64,000 bases of DNA from Sternotherus odoratus (GCA_032164245.1 JAVMKO010000001.1:291139041-291203040), one strand, 5' to 3'; shown: positions 47,346-59,480, numbered from the stretch's first letter. A program made the numbers and translations. The notes: a model not told the origin generated them from the sequence alone.

Positions 47346-47534
47346 GAGAAACCAGGGCTGCGGCATAGAAGCCTACAAGAAAGAAGAGGGGAAAATATGC
47401 ATTTGATATGGGATGACAGAAGAAAAGATATTAGGGGTCTTGAGGGAAATTTAATTGTACTTTCCCCTCAGGTAAAACTAAAGAAACCTGAGATCAGCAA
47501 CAGCTAGCCCGCACACAGGTATTTGGGCTCCAGA

Positions 47535-47720
47535 TAATTGTTATTTACATTGTGATAGCACATAGGAGCCTTAGTCGCAGACCAGAACCCCATGGGGAGA
47601 GGGGCTTTGAAAGTGCAGAACAAATAGATGGGTCTTGCCCCCAAACATCTCACAATCAAAGACAAAAGACAGGCAGATACAGACAAATGGGGGAGCACAA
47701 AGAACCAACATGTGTCAGCA
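47535..47720 (-). repeat. L2 3'-end fragment
   Basis: Reverse-orientation L2 terminus ('tgatagcacataggagcctt', 'ccagaaccccatggggagag', 'aaagacaaaagacaggcaga'). Confidence 0.55.
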
Positions 47721-48451
47721 TGGTAAGTAAACAATGAGGGGAAATCATGGAGAAGAAAAACATGAGAAGGAAAATGAAGTGCCGTGAGTGACATTACAAC
47801 AGAAGTCCCAGAGGGATGGTGACAGGTGTCTAAAAGACACTTCATCATGATACCGTCATCTGAGACTGAATTTCTCTTCAGCGCTTTAGGTTATTCTCCC
47901 CACCTCCTACATCAAGTTATTCTGAGATATAAGACATCCCAAATAAACATGTTCAACTCTAAATGTCTATGAACGGACAGGCCAGGCTCAATAAAACTGT
48001 CAAATCAGCTAACAGGATACTAGCTACCCCCAAGCACATCCTCAGGAGCACTATGTTAATCTCCCTGTTGAAAACATGAACTTGTTTAGAGACAGCCCTG
48101 TCTCGTATTAGTCATTCCTGGCGGAAAATCGCTCCCATCATTAAGTTTTTTGAACACTCATTCAATAATTTCAGCATCCCACCAGGCAGTTTATTTATGG
48201 GATCAACTACCAGTTGATTTTTGAATAGAATTTGCACATTGTCTTTGACAGGAAGATGATTGCTGAAGTGATTTAGTTAACAGTAGCTTGGACTTTGCTC
48301 TAAGTCTAAAGAGTTTTAGAAAGCTGCTAAGACATATTGCAAGAAATTAAATTTTATTATAGGTGGGACTGAGTAAGGTTGCCTGAACTTTCCATGAAAA
48401 CCCCTTCTTTTAGTTGCTTATAACTTTTGCAAAAGTCTCTCTTTATATATC

Positions 48452-48528
48452 TTCTCAGAAACAGAAAAAACATTTTCTCTCAGAGACAGAGAGAGACAGA
48501 GAAAATGTTTTTTTCTGTTTCTGAGAAC
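48452..48528. repeat. Long hairpin with near-perfect 28-bp arms
   Basis: The left arm (48452-48481) and right arm (48500-48528) are complementary over about 28 bases (ttctcagaaacag... and ...ctgtttctgagaa) around an 18-base GA-rich loop. It sits inside an unassigned, possibly ancient repeated block (48360-48740) with 'ataacttttgcaaaag' near its left edge and 'aagttataaaggc' near its right. Confidence 0.85.
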
Positions 48529-48920
48529 AAGCCTGGGAGAAATAGGTTCAGCAGTAGTTACGAAATTCTGGTGATTTTTTTTAAAAAAACGTTCTAGTGA
48601 CCACTGTGCTGTGGAGCAGGGACTTGAAATTCAGCAGCGGGATGGCCTGTGTGTCAGGGATTTGTCTTTTGCCATCCCTGTGAAAATTCACCACAATATG
48701 GCCAAGTTATAAAGGCTTTGCGGAGGGGTGTGGGAAGGGAATCTCAGTTCACACATGCTCAGTTATGATTTTTGTATTTTAGCAGGTAAAATCTCTGAAG
48801 AATCCAGCCTCAGCCACTATGTTCCATCCCAACACAGAACCTAGTGCTGACCTGACTGTGCACGCGCCATCCCCACAGAGCAATGGGGAATACTCCTGCC
48901 CAGGGCTACAGGGGCTCAGA

Positions 48921-51345
48921 AGAATCATAGAACATCAGCGTTGGAAGGGACCTCAGGAGGTCATCTAGTCCAACCCCCTTCTCAAAGAAGGACCAACACC
49001 AACTAAATCATTCCAGACAGGGTGTTGTCAGGCTGGGGCTTAAAAACTTCTAAGGAAGGAGTTTCCACCACCTCCCTAGGGAACCCATTCCAATGCTTCA
49101 CCACCCTCCTAGTGAAATAGTGTTTCCTAACATCCAACCTAAACCTCCCCCACTGCAACTTGAGACCATTACTCCTTGTTCTGTCATCTGCCACCACTGA
49201 GAACAGTCTAGATCCATCCTCTTCGGAGCCCCCTTTCAGGTAGTTGAAAGCAGCTATCAAATCCCCCCCTCATTCTTCTCTTCTGCAGACTAAAGAATCC
49301 CAGTTCCCTCAGCCTCTCCTCAAAACTCATGTGCTCCAGCTCCCTAATCATTTTTGTGGCCCTCCTTTTGACTCCTTCCAATATTTCCACATCCTTCTTG
49401 TAGTGTGGGGCCCCAAACTGGACACAGTACTCCAGAGGCCTCACCAATGTCGAATAGAAGGGAATGATCACGTTCCTCGATCTGCTGGCAATGCCCCTAC
49501 TTATGCACCCCAAAATGCCATTAGCCTTCTTGGCAACAAGGGCACACTGTTGACTCAGGTCCAGCTTCTCATCCACTATAACCCCTCGGTCCTTTTCCGC
49601 AGAACTACAGCCTAGCCATTCGGTCCCTAGTTTGTAGCAGTGCATGGGATTCTTCCGTCCAAAGTGCAGGACTCTGCACTTGTTCTTGTTGAACCTCATC
49701 AGATTTCTTTTGGCACAGTGCTCTAATTTGTCTAGGTCCCTCTGTATCCTATCCCTACCCTCCAGCATATCTACCAGTTTAGTGTCATCTGCAAACTTGC
49801 TGAGGATGCAGTCTATATCATCGTCCAGATCATTAATGAAGATATCGACCAAAACCGGCCTCAGGACCTACCCTTGGGGCACTCCACTGGATACCAACTG
49901 GCAACTAGACATGGAACCACTGATCACTACCTGTTGAGCCTGACAATCTAGCCAGCTTTCTATCCACCTTATAGTCCATTCATCCAGCCCATACTTCTTT
50001 AACTTGCTGGTAAGAATACTGCAGGAGACTGTATCAAAAGCTTTGCTAAAGTCAAGGAATAACACATCCACTGCTTCCTCCTCATCCACAGAGCCAGTGG
50101 TCTTATTATAGAAAGAAAATAGGTTAGTCAGGTATGACTTGCCCTTGGTGAATCCATCTGACTGGCCCTGGTCACTTTCCTCTCCTCAAAGTGCTTTAAA
50201 ATTGATTCCTTGAGGGACTGAGGTGAGGCTCAATAGTTCCCTGGACCCTCCTTCCCTTTTTTAAAGATGGGCACTACATTAGCCTTTTTCCAGTCATCTG
50301 GGACCTCCCCTGATCACCATGAGTTTTCAAAGATAATGGCCAATGGCTCTGCAATAACATCCGCCAACTCCTTTAGCACCCTTGGATGTAGTCCATTGAG
50401 CCCCATGGACCTGTGCTTGTCCAGCTTTTCTAAACAGTCTTCAACCACTTCTTTCTCCACAGAGGGCTGATCACTTCCTCCCCATATTGTGCTGCCCAGT
50501 GCACTAGTCTGGGAGCTGACATGAAGACAGAGGCAAAAAAAGCATTGAGTACATTAGCTTTCTCCACAACCTCTGTCACTAGGCTGCTTCCCTCATTCAG
50601 TAAGGGGCCCACACTTTCCTTGGACTTTATTCTTGTTGCTAACATACCCGTAGAAACTCTTCTTGTTACTCTTAACATCCCTTGCTAGGTGCAACTCCAA
50701 GTGTAATTTCGCCTTCCTGATTTCACTCCTGCATGCCTGAGCAATATTTTTACACTCCTCCCTGGTCATTTGTCCAAGCTCCCACTTCTTGTAAGCTTCT
50801 TTTTTGTATTTAAGACCAATAAGGATTTCACTGTTAAGCCAAGCTGGTCACCTGCCATATTTATGATTCTTTTTACACATCGGGATAGTTTGGTCCTGCA
50901 ACCTCAATAAGGATTCTTTAAAATACAGCCAGCTCTCCTGGACTCCTTTCCCCTTCATGTTATTCTCCCAGTGGATCCTGCCCATCAGTTCCCTGAAGGA
51001 GTCAAAGTCTGTTTTTTTGAAATCCAGGATCCATATTCTGCTGCTCTCCTTTCTTCCTTGTGTCAGGATCCTGAACTCAACCATCTCATGGTCACTGCCT
51101 CCCAGCTTCTCATCCACTTTTTGCTTCCCCTAATAATTCTTCCGTTTGTGGGCAGCAGGTCAAGAGCTGTTACCCTAACTGATTCCTCCATCACTTGCAC
51201 CAGGAAATTGTCCCCTACACTTTCCAAAAACTTCCTAGATTGTCTGTGCACCGCTGTATTGCTCTCCCAGCAGATGTTGGGGTGAATGAAGCCCCACAGG
51301 AGAACCAGGGCCTGTGATCTAGTAACTTCTGTTAGTTGCCTGAAT
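48921..51345 (-). mobile_element. Long CR1 (2.4 kb), minus strand
   Basis: The CR1 terminus is at left ('agaatcatagaacatcagcg'). ORF2 remnants in element order: endonuclease C-terminus (GGSDHEMVEFRILTQGR, about 51060-51110), linker (NAFFASVF, about 50525-50550) and RT fingers/palm (VDVLFLDFSKAFDTV, about 50040-50085). Next come the catalytic box ([18 protein letters not shown]), [16 protein letters not shown] and the C-terminal [17 protein letters not shown]. The frame is broken into several pieces, and the 5' end is missing. It is the most complete LINE in the window. Confidence 0.93.
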
Positions 51346-52249
51346 TATTTTCACTGTAGTGGCTGCCCAGGCCGGCGTGGGGCCAGGCACCAGAACTAAA
51401 AGCAGGGAGTGTCTCTCTCCTGCACTCTCAATGCCAGAAGGACGCAATCTGATCTGAATGCAGAGGGGACAACCCTCAGACTAGCAAGACAGGAAAGGAC
51501 CAGGCTGGGACAAGAAGCCAACTGGAAAAGGAAAAGAAACTGAGTGAGAGTTGGAGGAGGGAAATGGGAATAGGAGCCATGGATGAGGGGGAGAAACTGG
51601 GAGCTGGTGAGGGAACTGAGGAGGAGAATAGGAGAAAGCTGGCTGGGAAGGGACACCTGAGATTCAATGAAAAGCTTGAGGGAATATGGGACTGACTGGA
51701 CAAGGAAATTGAGACTAAGCACCCTGTTTGCATGGAAGGCATGACAAGGCACTGGGACGGGTGGGGTTAAAAGACTGAGGAAAGGAGCCGGGGGAAGGAA
51801 GAGGTGACTGAGTTTGGATGAGAATCACAATGGGAGGGGGGAAGAGACCGATTAGAAGAGGAGCCGGGGGTGGGGTGGTAAATTGGGACTTGGCCTGAGA
51901 GAATGGGGACTGTTGAAAGAGAAAGGACGCTTTCACGGTTAAGAGGGTTGAACGCATTCCAGGAGAACTGGATCCTAACCCTGCCTCTGCCCAACCGTTC
52001 CCGTGTGATGCTGGGTCAGTCACTGCAACCTAACTTTCCCCAGCGGTCGCTACTTGGGAGCAGCTCATTTTCTGGGTGCCTGACTTGAGACCCTGGCGTC
52101 TGCGGTGCAGAAGTGCTGAGCTATCAGAGCTGCCACGGAGGCCCCTGGGAGCCGTACTTGAACACAGTTAGTGCTATATATTGTTAAGTACGCCGCAGAA
52201 TCAGATCCCAGGTATTTTAAACTGGGCACCCAAAATGAATGGATGCTTG

Positions 52250-52400
52250 AGTAGAGTAGTGCTGGGTTTTTTTTACGAGTTGCATATATTTAATCCTCCC
52301 CCTCCCCCACCCAACACACAGTAGCTTCGGCCTGCAAAGCGCCTTCAAAAATCTAATATGGCCCTCATCTCAAAGTTTGGAGACCTCTGCTTTAGACTTT
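52250..52400. mobile_element. Truncated hAT right end
   Basis: Ends 'caaagtttggagacctctg', a hAT-type terminus. The left end is not identified. MIR-like traces lie upstream at about 51940-52060. Confidence 0.45.
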
Positions 52401-53233
52401 AGTCTCACTGCATCTCAGCTCCCCATCTGCAAAACGAGGCTCACACTCCCTCACTTCACAGGGGCAGTTGTAAAGATAAATTCATGACTGTTTGTGTAGC
52501 ATTCGGATACTATAAATGATGAACACCCCAGTAATTTCCTCCTGGGATTTTCTAATTCGGTCTTTAGAGCAGGGGTTGAATAGTGTGCAGTAAGTAAGGC
52601 CTGGGGCCACACATTTAACAAGGAGGATAAAACAAAATATTGCACAGCCGCTCATTAATTGAGTGCCGTCCATCCTGTGCACTGAATGAAGAAGGAACCC
52701 TGTGGGAAAAAAATACTGTGAGGCCGTGTAGTTAAAGACTGTACCATAATACATATGCACGGCAGTTGTGGGGGGGGGGGGGGTGAATTGGCTTCATTCT
52801 TTTAACATATATATTACACACAGTAATAAACTATTATAAAATATGAAATAAGGTATATTAAAAGAAATATTTGTAATGTTTCTTAATAAAGGAAGTATCA
52901 CTCTCTCTTTTTTCCCCAAACAGAAATCAGGATCCAGCACCTTTGGTAGTAAGACAGAGCAAACAAATCTATTAAATAATTTTGTAAGAATTGTGTGCAT
53001 ATTTAATATACATATACACCGACTTCCTCTGTGATTGCACCTACCACAGTGGAGCACCCAGAACAATGCACTACGTCAGAACAATAAATAGGGAGATGAG
53101 AGTGACAGACAGGTATGTATTGTGGAAATCCTGATAGTGGCTCCATAGTTAGGCCCACCTCAGGCTTTTGACTGAGAGGATCTTAAAACTTCAGATATTA
53201 AAACTTCTCTGGAGCAGAAAGAACAGGTTAGAT

Positions 53234-53577
53234 TTCAGCGGCTCTCAAAGTGGGGGTCGCGACCCCTCGGGGGGTCACCGAGCGATTCCCGAGGGCTCAC
53301 GAGCCCCTGTGGCCGTCGTGAAGCCGACGAATTGATTATTTCCGAATTCGGCGGCTTTTCGGCGGACATACCCACTCTCCCGATTCTCCGCCGAAGCGCT
53401 TGTGAAAGTGGAATCAATCATTTTGGCAAAGAGCCAGGAGCGATCGGAACATCCTTTGAAAAGCCGCGGAATGCGGAGATAATCAATTCGGCGGCTTTTC
53501 GACGGACACACAAGGGTTGCGCCGAGAAGCTGCAAGTTAAAAAAGGGTCACGGTTCTCACAAGTTTGAGAACCGCTG
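53234..53577. mobile_element. GC-rich hAT-type MITE
   Basis: Inverted ends are cagcggctctcaaa and tttgagaaccgctg. Flanks are ggttagat (53226-53233) and ggttagag (53578-53585), 7 of 8 identical. The interior contains two diverged copies of an 'attcggcggcttttcg' motif (about 53344 and 53487). Confidence 0.8.
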
Positions 53578-54417
53578 GGTTAGAGGAACAGGTGGCCAGC
53601 TGCCCGGTTTTTGACCGAAAAGGGGTCGAAAAGGGGACCTGACAGTGTCTGGCCACATCTCCTGACCAGACACCCAAAGTCAGGTCACTGTGGGTGGGAG
53701 AGACACAGGGCCATTACCCGCACCAGCCACTGCATAGGGCAGCTGCAGCTCCATCTCCCAGCCCTGGCTTTGCAGGCAAATCTCTCCCAATCCAGGACAG
53801 GAACGGAGAGAGCAGCAAGCGATGGGGAGGAAAAAGGGGGAAGGCGTGTGAATGGGGGGGCAAGGTCTTGGGCAGGGCATGGCCTCAGGGGAAGGTGTTC
53901 AACTAGGAGTAAAAAACTGTGAATGAATCAGAGTAAGCTGGTTTTGTGTATACATGGTTTGTGTACAAATGAGTATTTTTGATTGGTTGCCTCCTTTAGC
54001 GTTTACAGTGGGGAGAGGAGTTTGAACCTAGCCAATAAAGTACCATAACGTCTTCTCTCCAGTTTGAATTTTTCACATTTGGGAGGATCAATTTAAAAAA
54101 CTAAAGCCAAAAGTAGAATAGAAACATCACTACAACTAGAATAGCCAAGATAGATTCAATCTGGGGTGTAAGTGTCTTATGGAAGCAAACAATTGACAAG
54201 GATCAACAGGATATGACATCACAATACCTTCTTACACAACAGACATTTGTTAAATAAAATTACTAACTAGAGACACAAACTGGCTTCAACAACTGGAGTT
54301 CATCTTTTTTCTCCATGTTTACCACAGAGCATACCCATCTGAAACTCTGCACAGCCCATGTCTAGTGGCTAGAGAATATAAATGCAAATATATATCAACA
54401 CATTTATCAATGCAGAC

Positions 54418-54912
54418 CAGAGGTTCTCAAAGTGGGAGGCAGGCCCCCTCTGAGGACGGGGCAGAGAATGTATTCTTGGGGGTGGGGCATAAGGAAAAAA
54501 CCACACCTTACTGTGCACATTTTACTCACAGCCATGAATAACTAGCAACACTGATTCCTCCAGATACATCAGATGCTCAGAGGGTGCTGTGCATTTTCAT
54601 TGATTTTGGTTATGTTTGCATATCATTATACAAAGTCGTTGCCATCTGCACGTGAATCTGTTTGCTGCGAGCTGGTGTGGACATTTAATGGAAGCATCGA
54701 CGACCGTGGCAATTTTGTTTTTGCTTTTATCACAATGGGTCATTGGCTCTGTTTGAATCTATGCCTTCTTGTTTTTAATTTATATTTAGTGAGGGTTGCA
54801 TGTAGATTTTTTTTTTAAATGGCATATGTACTTGTGTGGTGGGGGAGGGAAGGTATAAACTATGACAGACACAAAGAAAGGGGGCGTGATCAAATAAGTT
54901 TGAGAACCACTA
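54418..54912. mobile_element. hAT-type element (495 bp)
   Basis: Starts cagaggttctcaaag and ends tttgagaaccacta. Flanks atgcagac and atgttgag match at 5 of 8. No transposase is seen. The 81-codon frame inside has no recognisable motif. Confidence 0.65.
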
Positions 54913-55122
54913 ATGTTGAGAGAAGACGTTCTCACTTAGTACAGACCCCACCAGGCAATTACTACAGCTACTGATCCCACCAAATGAACCCAAACATATC
55001 ATTAACGTTGTAATGAATTCCTTAAATAAAACAAAATAACCCTACACACAGAATAGGTTAATCTCAAGAACATACTAATCTACATGTGTTGCCCCCCCCC
55101 CCCCCCGAAATGCTCTACTTAC

Positions 55123-55226
55123 CAGTTGATTTCATTGTAGTCATTGTGAACTTCCCACCAGAAATAAAACCAGACCAGGGTCAGGAAGAAAGTGAAGGTG
55201 AGGATTAGAAACCAGAGGCGCTCCCA
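55123..55226 (-). CDS. GDPD5: GDPD5-like exon A: first transmembrane segment
   Basis: Internal coding exon of a GDE2-type glycerophosphodiester phosphodiesterase, a multi-pass membrane enzyme whose extracellular catalytic domain cleaves glycerophosphodiesters or GPI anchors. On the minus strand it follows a polypyrimidine/ACAG acceptor, begins with a whole codon (WERLWFL) and ends AACTG before a GTAAGT donor, so a Trp codon (TG|G) is split across the intron. It encodes 34 full codons. A very hydrophobic, Phe/Leu/Trp-rich stretch (about residues 5-24) is the first membrane helix, followed by the loop WEVHNDYNEINW. This matches GDPD5 as I remember it at most positions. The exon for the cytoplasmic N-terminus should lie above 55226, but I found none up to 64000. 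GDPD4 is the main alternative paralogue. Confidence 0.86.
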
Positions 55227-55650
55227 CTGTGGAGGCAAAGGAAATTAACATTAACAGGGACCTACACTGCAAGGATTCCAGTACTCAGAACTGAAAGTCT
55301 CATGATTTGTCTACATATAGTTTTTGTATCAATCTAATTAAAAGCAGATCAATCTAGTAGAAAAGCAGATTTAGTTCTGATATAGCTAGTCTTGGTAAAT
55401 TAAATGTTTATGCCATTATAAATACCTTTAGCCTGGAATAATTACTTCCACCTGTGATGGCTGCAACAATTTAAGTAAATTATCTTTTTTGAAGAATTTT
55501 CTGTAAACAAAGTCTAGCTTGAGTTCTATTTTGATGCACAGAGAATGATGAATTCCTGAGCTCTCCAGAGGAGTGTTTGCAATGAATGAAAATCTAACCT
55601 CTGCTGGCTGAAATACTTCAGACATGCTCACTCTGTTGATACCGAGAAAA

Positions 55651-55850
55651 AGGAATGGCCTTGTGGCTAAAGTACAGGTGTCGGATTCAAAGAACCTGGG
55701 ATCTAATACCAGATTTGCCACAGGCTTCCTGTGTAGGCAAGACACTATTATTTGGGACACAATTTTCACCATGTGTAAAATAGGGATAATACTCATCTCT
55801 CAAAGATACTTGAGAGTCTTTATTCACTAGGGTTGTCAAGTGCTTTGTGG
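55651..55850 (+). repeat. MIR copy
   Basis: Contains the head ('ggaatggccttgtggctaaa'), CORE ('gccacaggcttcctgtgtag') and tail ('gtgtaaaatagggataatac'). It lies about 425 bp upstream of exon A in the gene's direction. Confidence 0.8.
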
Positions 55851-56095
55851 TCCTTCCATTGGAAATACTATATAATCTCAAAGCATTTTTACTAGGTTGG
55901 CATCCCCTTCTCACAAGGCAACTTTGTGAATTCGACTCCCGTTGGTGCAGTGTATGTAGTTAGCCAATTATTGTTGTGTCCACATGACTATGAATCATAT
56001 CATGGATGCTCAAAGAAGAGCTCTATTTCAATGCGACCCTACGTCTGCAGGCCAAGGGAGATCTATGTTTTTTCAAAGTCCACATCTCTTGGTAT

Positions 56096-56216
56096 GGGTG
56101 ACCAGAGGGTAAGTGTAAAAAATTGGGATGGGGGTCAGGGGTAATAGAAGCCTATATAAGAAAAAGCCCCTAAAATCAGGACTGTCCCTATAAAAATCGG
56201 GACATATGGTCACCCT
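56096..56216. mobile_element. Short MITE with 'gggtgacca' ends
   Basis: Inverted ends are gggtgaccaga and tatggtcaccc. The internal 'aatcgggacatatggtc' end resembles the subterminal region of the 25956-27000 element, so the two may belong to related families. It is non-coding. Confidence 0.7.
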
Positions 56217-56219
56217 AGG

Positions 56220-57430
56220 ATGGTATAGTCAAGGTCTCTAGGCTCTAGAGAAAATACAAAAAACAACAGTAAGTAAATAAAAAGATTTTTGTGGTTTGTT
56301 CAAAAGCATCTGGTGGTCCAGATATGCCCCCCAATCTGCCTATTGACTTTAGACATTACCATATTCAAAGCTCTCAGATACATGTGTGTGTAAATCCAAA
56401 GTTCCCACCGGCATCACTTGTTTTTCCACCCTTATATAGAATATTTTGCAAATGATTTAGTTGAGAGAAATAGGCAACATTTGGCTCAGATGACAAAGTT
56501 TTATATTAATAATCAGTTTTGCCTATTATCTTAAAACCAGCTACTTGGTGTTCCATGCCAATAGACTGCAACGTCCCAAAGACATTCATTTAGGAAGCAA
56601 CATTTGGAGAAAGCTGTTCTGTCCCTAACTAATATAATTTCTGTGTGTTCCTCACTGGTTATATTCCACAGCATTAATTGTTCTGTGGGCACAGATGCTT
56701 CTGCTTCAAATGCCTTTCAAGTAACTTGGAACAAAAACTGACGTAAATTAACAAAGGAGAACATTGAAATTAATCCTTTCCCTCCAGAATTAACAAGACA
56801 GGATACCAAAATTTATGAGCAGACTTGACTACTATAATTTCTTTCTAAACACTGAAAATGCTGCTAACTGGTTTTGAAAATATTCTTTTCACCTGTGAAC
56901 TATGACTTTGCTTTTTAATTACAGCAAACAATGTAACCACCACACATAACTGAGTATGCATTTTGGTATCACAAAATTCTCCTTTTTATCTGAAAGGTTA
57001 GAGTCACTTACGTAACATTATTTTGATTATAATTCATCATCCATAAGCCTGGATTCTACTTTGGTGACATGGCTTTTTGCTTTATGCTCCACAGCACAAA
57101 ATGAGTTCAGAAAGTAGAAGGGCTGGAATAATTTAATCACCCCATTTGCTTGCAATAATGTTTTCCACTACATACTCTTGGTTCTTGACACAGAGGTAAA
57201 TAAGGCTTGGACTCTAAAGAAAGCCTAAGGGAGTTGGGTGCTAACTCAATATCAATGGCATTTAAGTGCTTAATTCCCCTAGACCCCTTTCAAAATCTCA
57301 CCTTAATGTTTGACAAGTCTAAAATTATCACCATCAGGGTAAAGATAGAGTGATGCTGAGGGCTTTTAGAATGGGAGAGAGTGAGGAGAAAAGGGTTTGT
57401 TTTCTTGGATGAAGACAAACAAGAGATTGA
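56220..57430. other. Unrecognised non-coding DNA
   Basis: AT-rich, with no named repeat or exon. This flank lies upstream of exon A in the gene's direction, within intron 1 or 5' sequence. Confidence 0.5.
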
Positions 57431-57439
57431 ATTAGATAA

Positions 57440-57615
57440 GAATGAGATATTCTGTCACACTACTCAGGAAGTTGTCACAATGTTTAGAGACGGACTAACT
57501 GCTTTTAGCACAGGAAAATGGGAGTTAGGGGCTCCAACTCCGACACAGATTCAAATAATTACTTGGGCAAGTTTCCTAACCTCCCTCTGCCTCAGTTTCC
57601 ACAAAATGAGCTCAA
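57440..57615 (+). repeat. MIR copy
   Basis: Contains 'gagttaggggctccaactcc', 'acttgggcaagtttcctaac' and 'ctctgcctcagtttccacaa'. Confidence 0.65.
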
Positions 57616-57879
57616 TAATTCCCTCTTTCATTGAAGTGGATTTGGGATTCTCAAATGACTAGCACTAGAGTGGCAAAAATTAACACAATGCGCCCAACTT
57701 CTACTTTCCTTTCCACCAAACTTCATTTGTACCCAAGAAGTGTTTGAGACTATATTTTGCACACACTGGGTTTTCCCTGCCACCCCATCACTGGGGTTTT
57801 TCAACCTTTTTTTCTGAATCTCTCATCCCTGACATGCTATAAAAACTCCATACCCTACCTGTGCCTCAACAATAGTGTT

Positions 57880-59480
57880 TAGAATTAGAGAGGTAGCCAT
57901 GTTAGTCTGGAATAGCAGAGGTAACAAAGAGTCCTGTGGCACCTTAAAGAGTAACTAAGCATTGAAGCTTTTGAAGTATTGAAGCATAAGCTTTCGTGGG
58001 CTAATACCCACTTCGTCGGATGCAAGCAGTGGAAGTGTCCAGGGACAGGTATAGATAAGTAGGCAAGAACCAGGTAGGAGGTAACAAGGTTAGTCCAATC
58101 AGCCTGAACCAGCTTGTTATCTCAAATCAGGGAGGATGAGGTATTCCTCTAGCAGCTGAACTGGAGGCGTGAACTCAGAGAGAGGAGAAGCTGTTTTTGT
58201 AATTAGCAAGCCATTCTAGATCTTTGTTCAATCCCAGATTGGTTGTGTCAAATTTGCAAATGAATTGCAGCTCTGCAGTTTCTCTTTGCAGTCTGGTCTT
58301 GAAGTTTTTTTGCTGCAATACGGTGACTTTTAAATCTGTAATTGTGTGTCCAGGCAGGTTGAAGTGTTCTCCTACAGGTTTTTGTATATTGCCATTCCTG
58401 ATATCTGATTTGTGTCCATTTATCCTCTTTCGTAGGGACTGTCCAGTTTGGCCGATGTACATAGCAGAGGGACATTGGTGGCATATATTACATTGGTAGA
58501 TGTGCAGGTGAATGAACCAGTGATGGTGTGGCAGATCTGGTTAGGTCCTGTGATGGTGCTGCTGGTGTAGATATGTGGGCAGAGTTGGCATTGAGGTTTG
58601 TTGCATGGATTGGTTCCTGAGTTGGAGTTATTGTGGTGCGGTGTGCTGTTGCTGGTGAAAATCTGTTTAAGGTTGGCGGGTTGTCTGTGGGCCAGGACTG
58701 GCCTTCCTCCCAAGGCCTATGAAAGTGAGGGATTGTTGTCCAGGATGGGTTGTAGGTCACTGATGATGAGTTGGAGAGGTTTTAACTGAGGACTGTAGGT
58801 GATGGCCAGTGGTGTTCTGTTGTTTTCTTTCTTGGGCTTGTCTTGCAGTAGCAGGCTTCTGGGTACACGTCTGGCTCTGTTGATCTGTGTCCTTATTTCC
58901 TTGTGCGGGTATTGTAGTTTTGAGAAAGCTCGGTGAAGATCTTGTAGGTGTTGGTCTCTGTCTGAGGGGTTGGAGCAAATATGATTGTACCCCAGTGCTT
59001 GGCTGTAGTCAATAGATCATGTGGTATGTCCGGGATGGAAGCTGGTGGCATGAAGGTAGGCATAGCTGTCTGTAGGTTTTCGGTATAGGGTGGTGTTGAT
59101 GGGGCCGTCATTAATTTGCACCGTGGTGTCTAGGAAGTGGACTTCCTGTGTGGACTGGTCCAGACTGAGGTGGATGGTGGGGTGGAAGCTGTTGAAATCA
59201 TGGTGGAATTCTTCCAGAGTTTCTTTCCCACGGGTCCAGATGATGAAGATGTCATCAATGTAGCGCAGATAGAGAAGGGGTGTGAGTGGACGAGAGTTGA
59301 GGAAGCGTTGTTCCAGGTCAGCCATAAAGATATTGGCATACTGTGGTGCCATGCGGGTGCCCATAGCAGTGCCACTGGTCTGGAGGTGTATATTGTCACC
59401 AAATTTGAAATAATTGTGTGTGAGGATAAAGTCACAGAGCTCAGCAACCACTTGTGCTGTGGCATCATTGGGGATACTTT
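57880..59480 (-). mobile_element. 5'-truncated Penelope-like element with RT and GIY-YIG remnants
   Basis: The minus-strand element has its 3' end at left. The RT domain is at 59017-59451, with HNYFKFGDN, TSGTAMGTRMAPQYANIF and the catalytic YIDDIF (about 59246-59262). The linker follows (CNKPQCQLCPHI, about 58590-58625). The GIY-YIG endonuclease is at about 58300-58465 (MYIGQTGQSLRKRINGH, then EHFNLPGH). The 3' terminus (57885-58025) has the hammerhead-like core and 'agagaggtagccatgttagt' end. Frameshifts separate the RT, linker and nuclease. The N-terminal part before IPNDAT is missing. This domain order defines PLEs that carry an endonuclease. Confidence 0.9.
57975..58025 (-). ncRNA. Hammerhead-ribozyme-like core in the PLE terminus
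   Basis: On the minus strand: CCGACGA (consensus CUGANGA, one difference), a stem GTGGG/CCCAC around a short loop, GAAA, then a very short stem GC-TTAT-GC and T-T at the expected cleavage position. This order is that of minimal hammerhead motifs reported in PLE terminal repeats. Pairing of stem I is not convincing by eye, and the U-to-C core change would probably reduce activity. Confidence 0.6.

Larger units (their letters stand above)
38519..55122 (-). other. Intron A-B of GDPD5-like gene (16.6 kb)
   Basis: GT-AG intron holding a CR1 (48921-51345), hAT copies (39091-39300, 41346-41654, 46840-47345, 53234-53577, 54418-54912), LINE RT fragments (40230-40530, 43060-43330) and a hairpin (48452-48528). 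Between these lie stretches without recognisable features: 38600-39090, 39546-40140, 40700-41337, 41665-42140, 42330-42800, 43330-46835 and 47720-48360. The 51345-52250 stretch is purine-rich but otherwise unrecognised, apart from a weak MIR-like patch near 51940-52060. Confidence 0.8.
16173..55226 (-). other. GDPD5: Gene span of partial GDPD5-like gene (six internal exons)
   Basis: Six exons spanning 39 kb join to 597 coding bases (199 codons) with no stop, and every junction phase is consistent: 2, 0, 0, 0, 1 after exons A-E. The product carries the N-terminal five of the expected six membrane helices and the first catalytic motif. Visible exons cover roughly a third of the usual protein of about 600 residues. 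The N-terminal cytoplasmic exon, most of the GDPD catalytic domain, the last helix and the C-terminal tail are missing from the window. The gene appears intact where visible and is not a processed copy. Assignment to GDPD5 rather than GDPD4 rests on remembered similarity. Confidence 0.85.

Noticed and set aside
49244..49937. Plus-strand frames of 97-123 codons
   Set aside because: They are antisense to the CR1 RT coding region.
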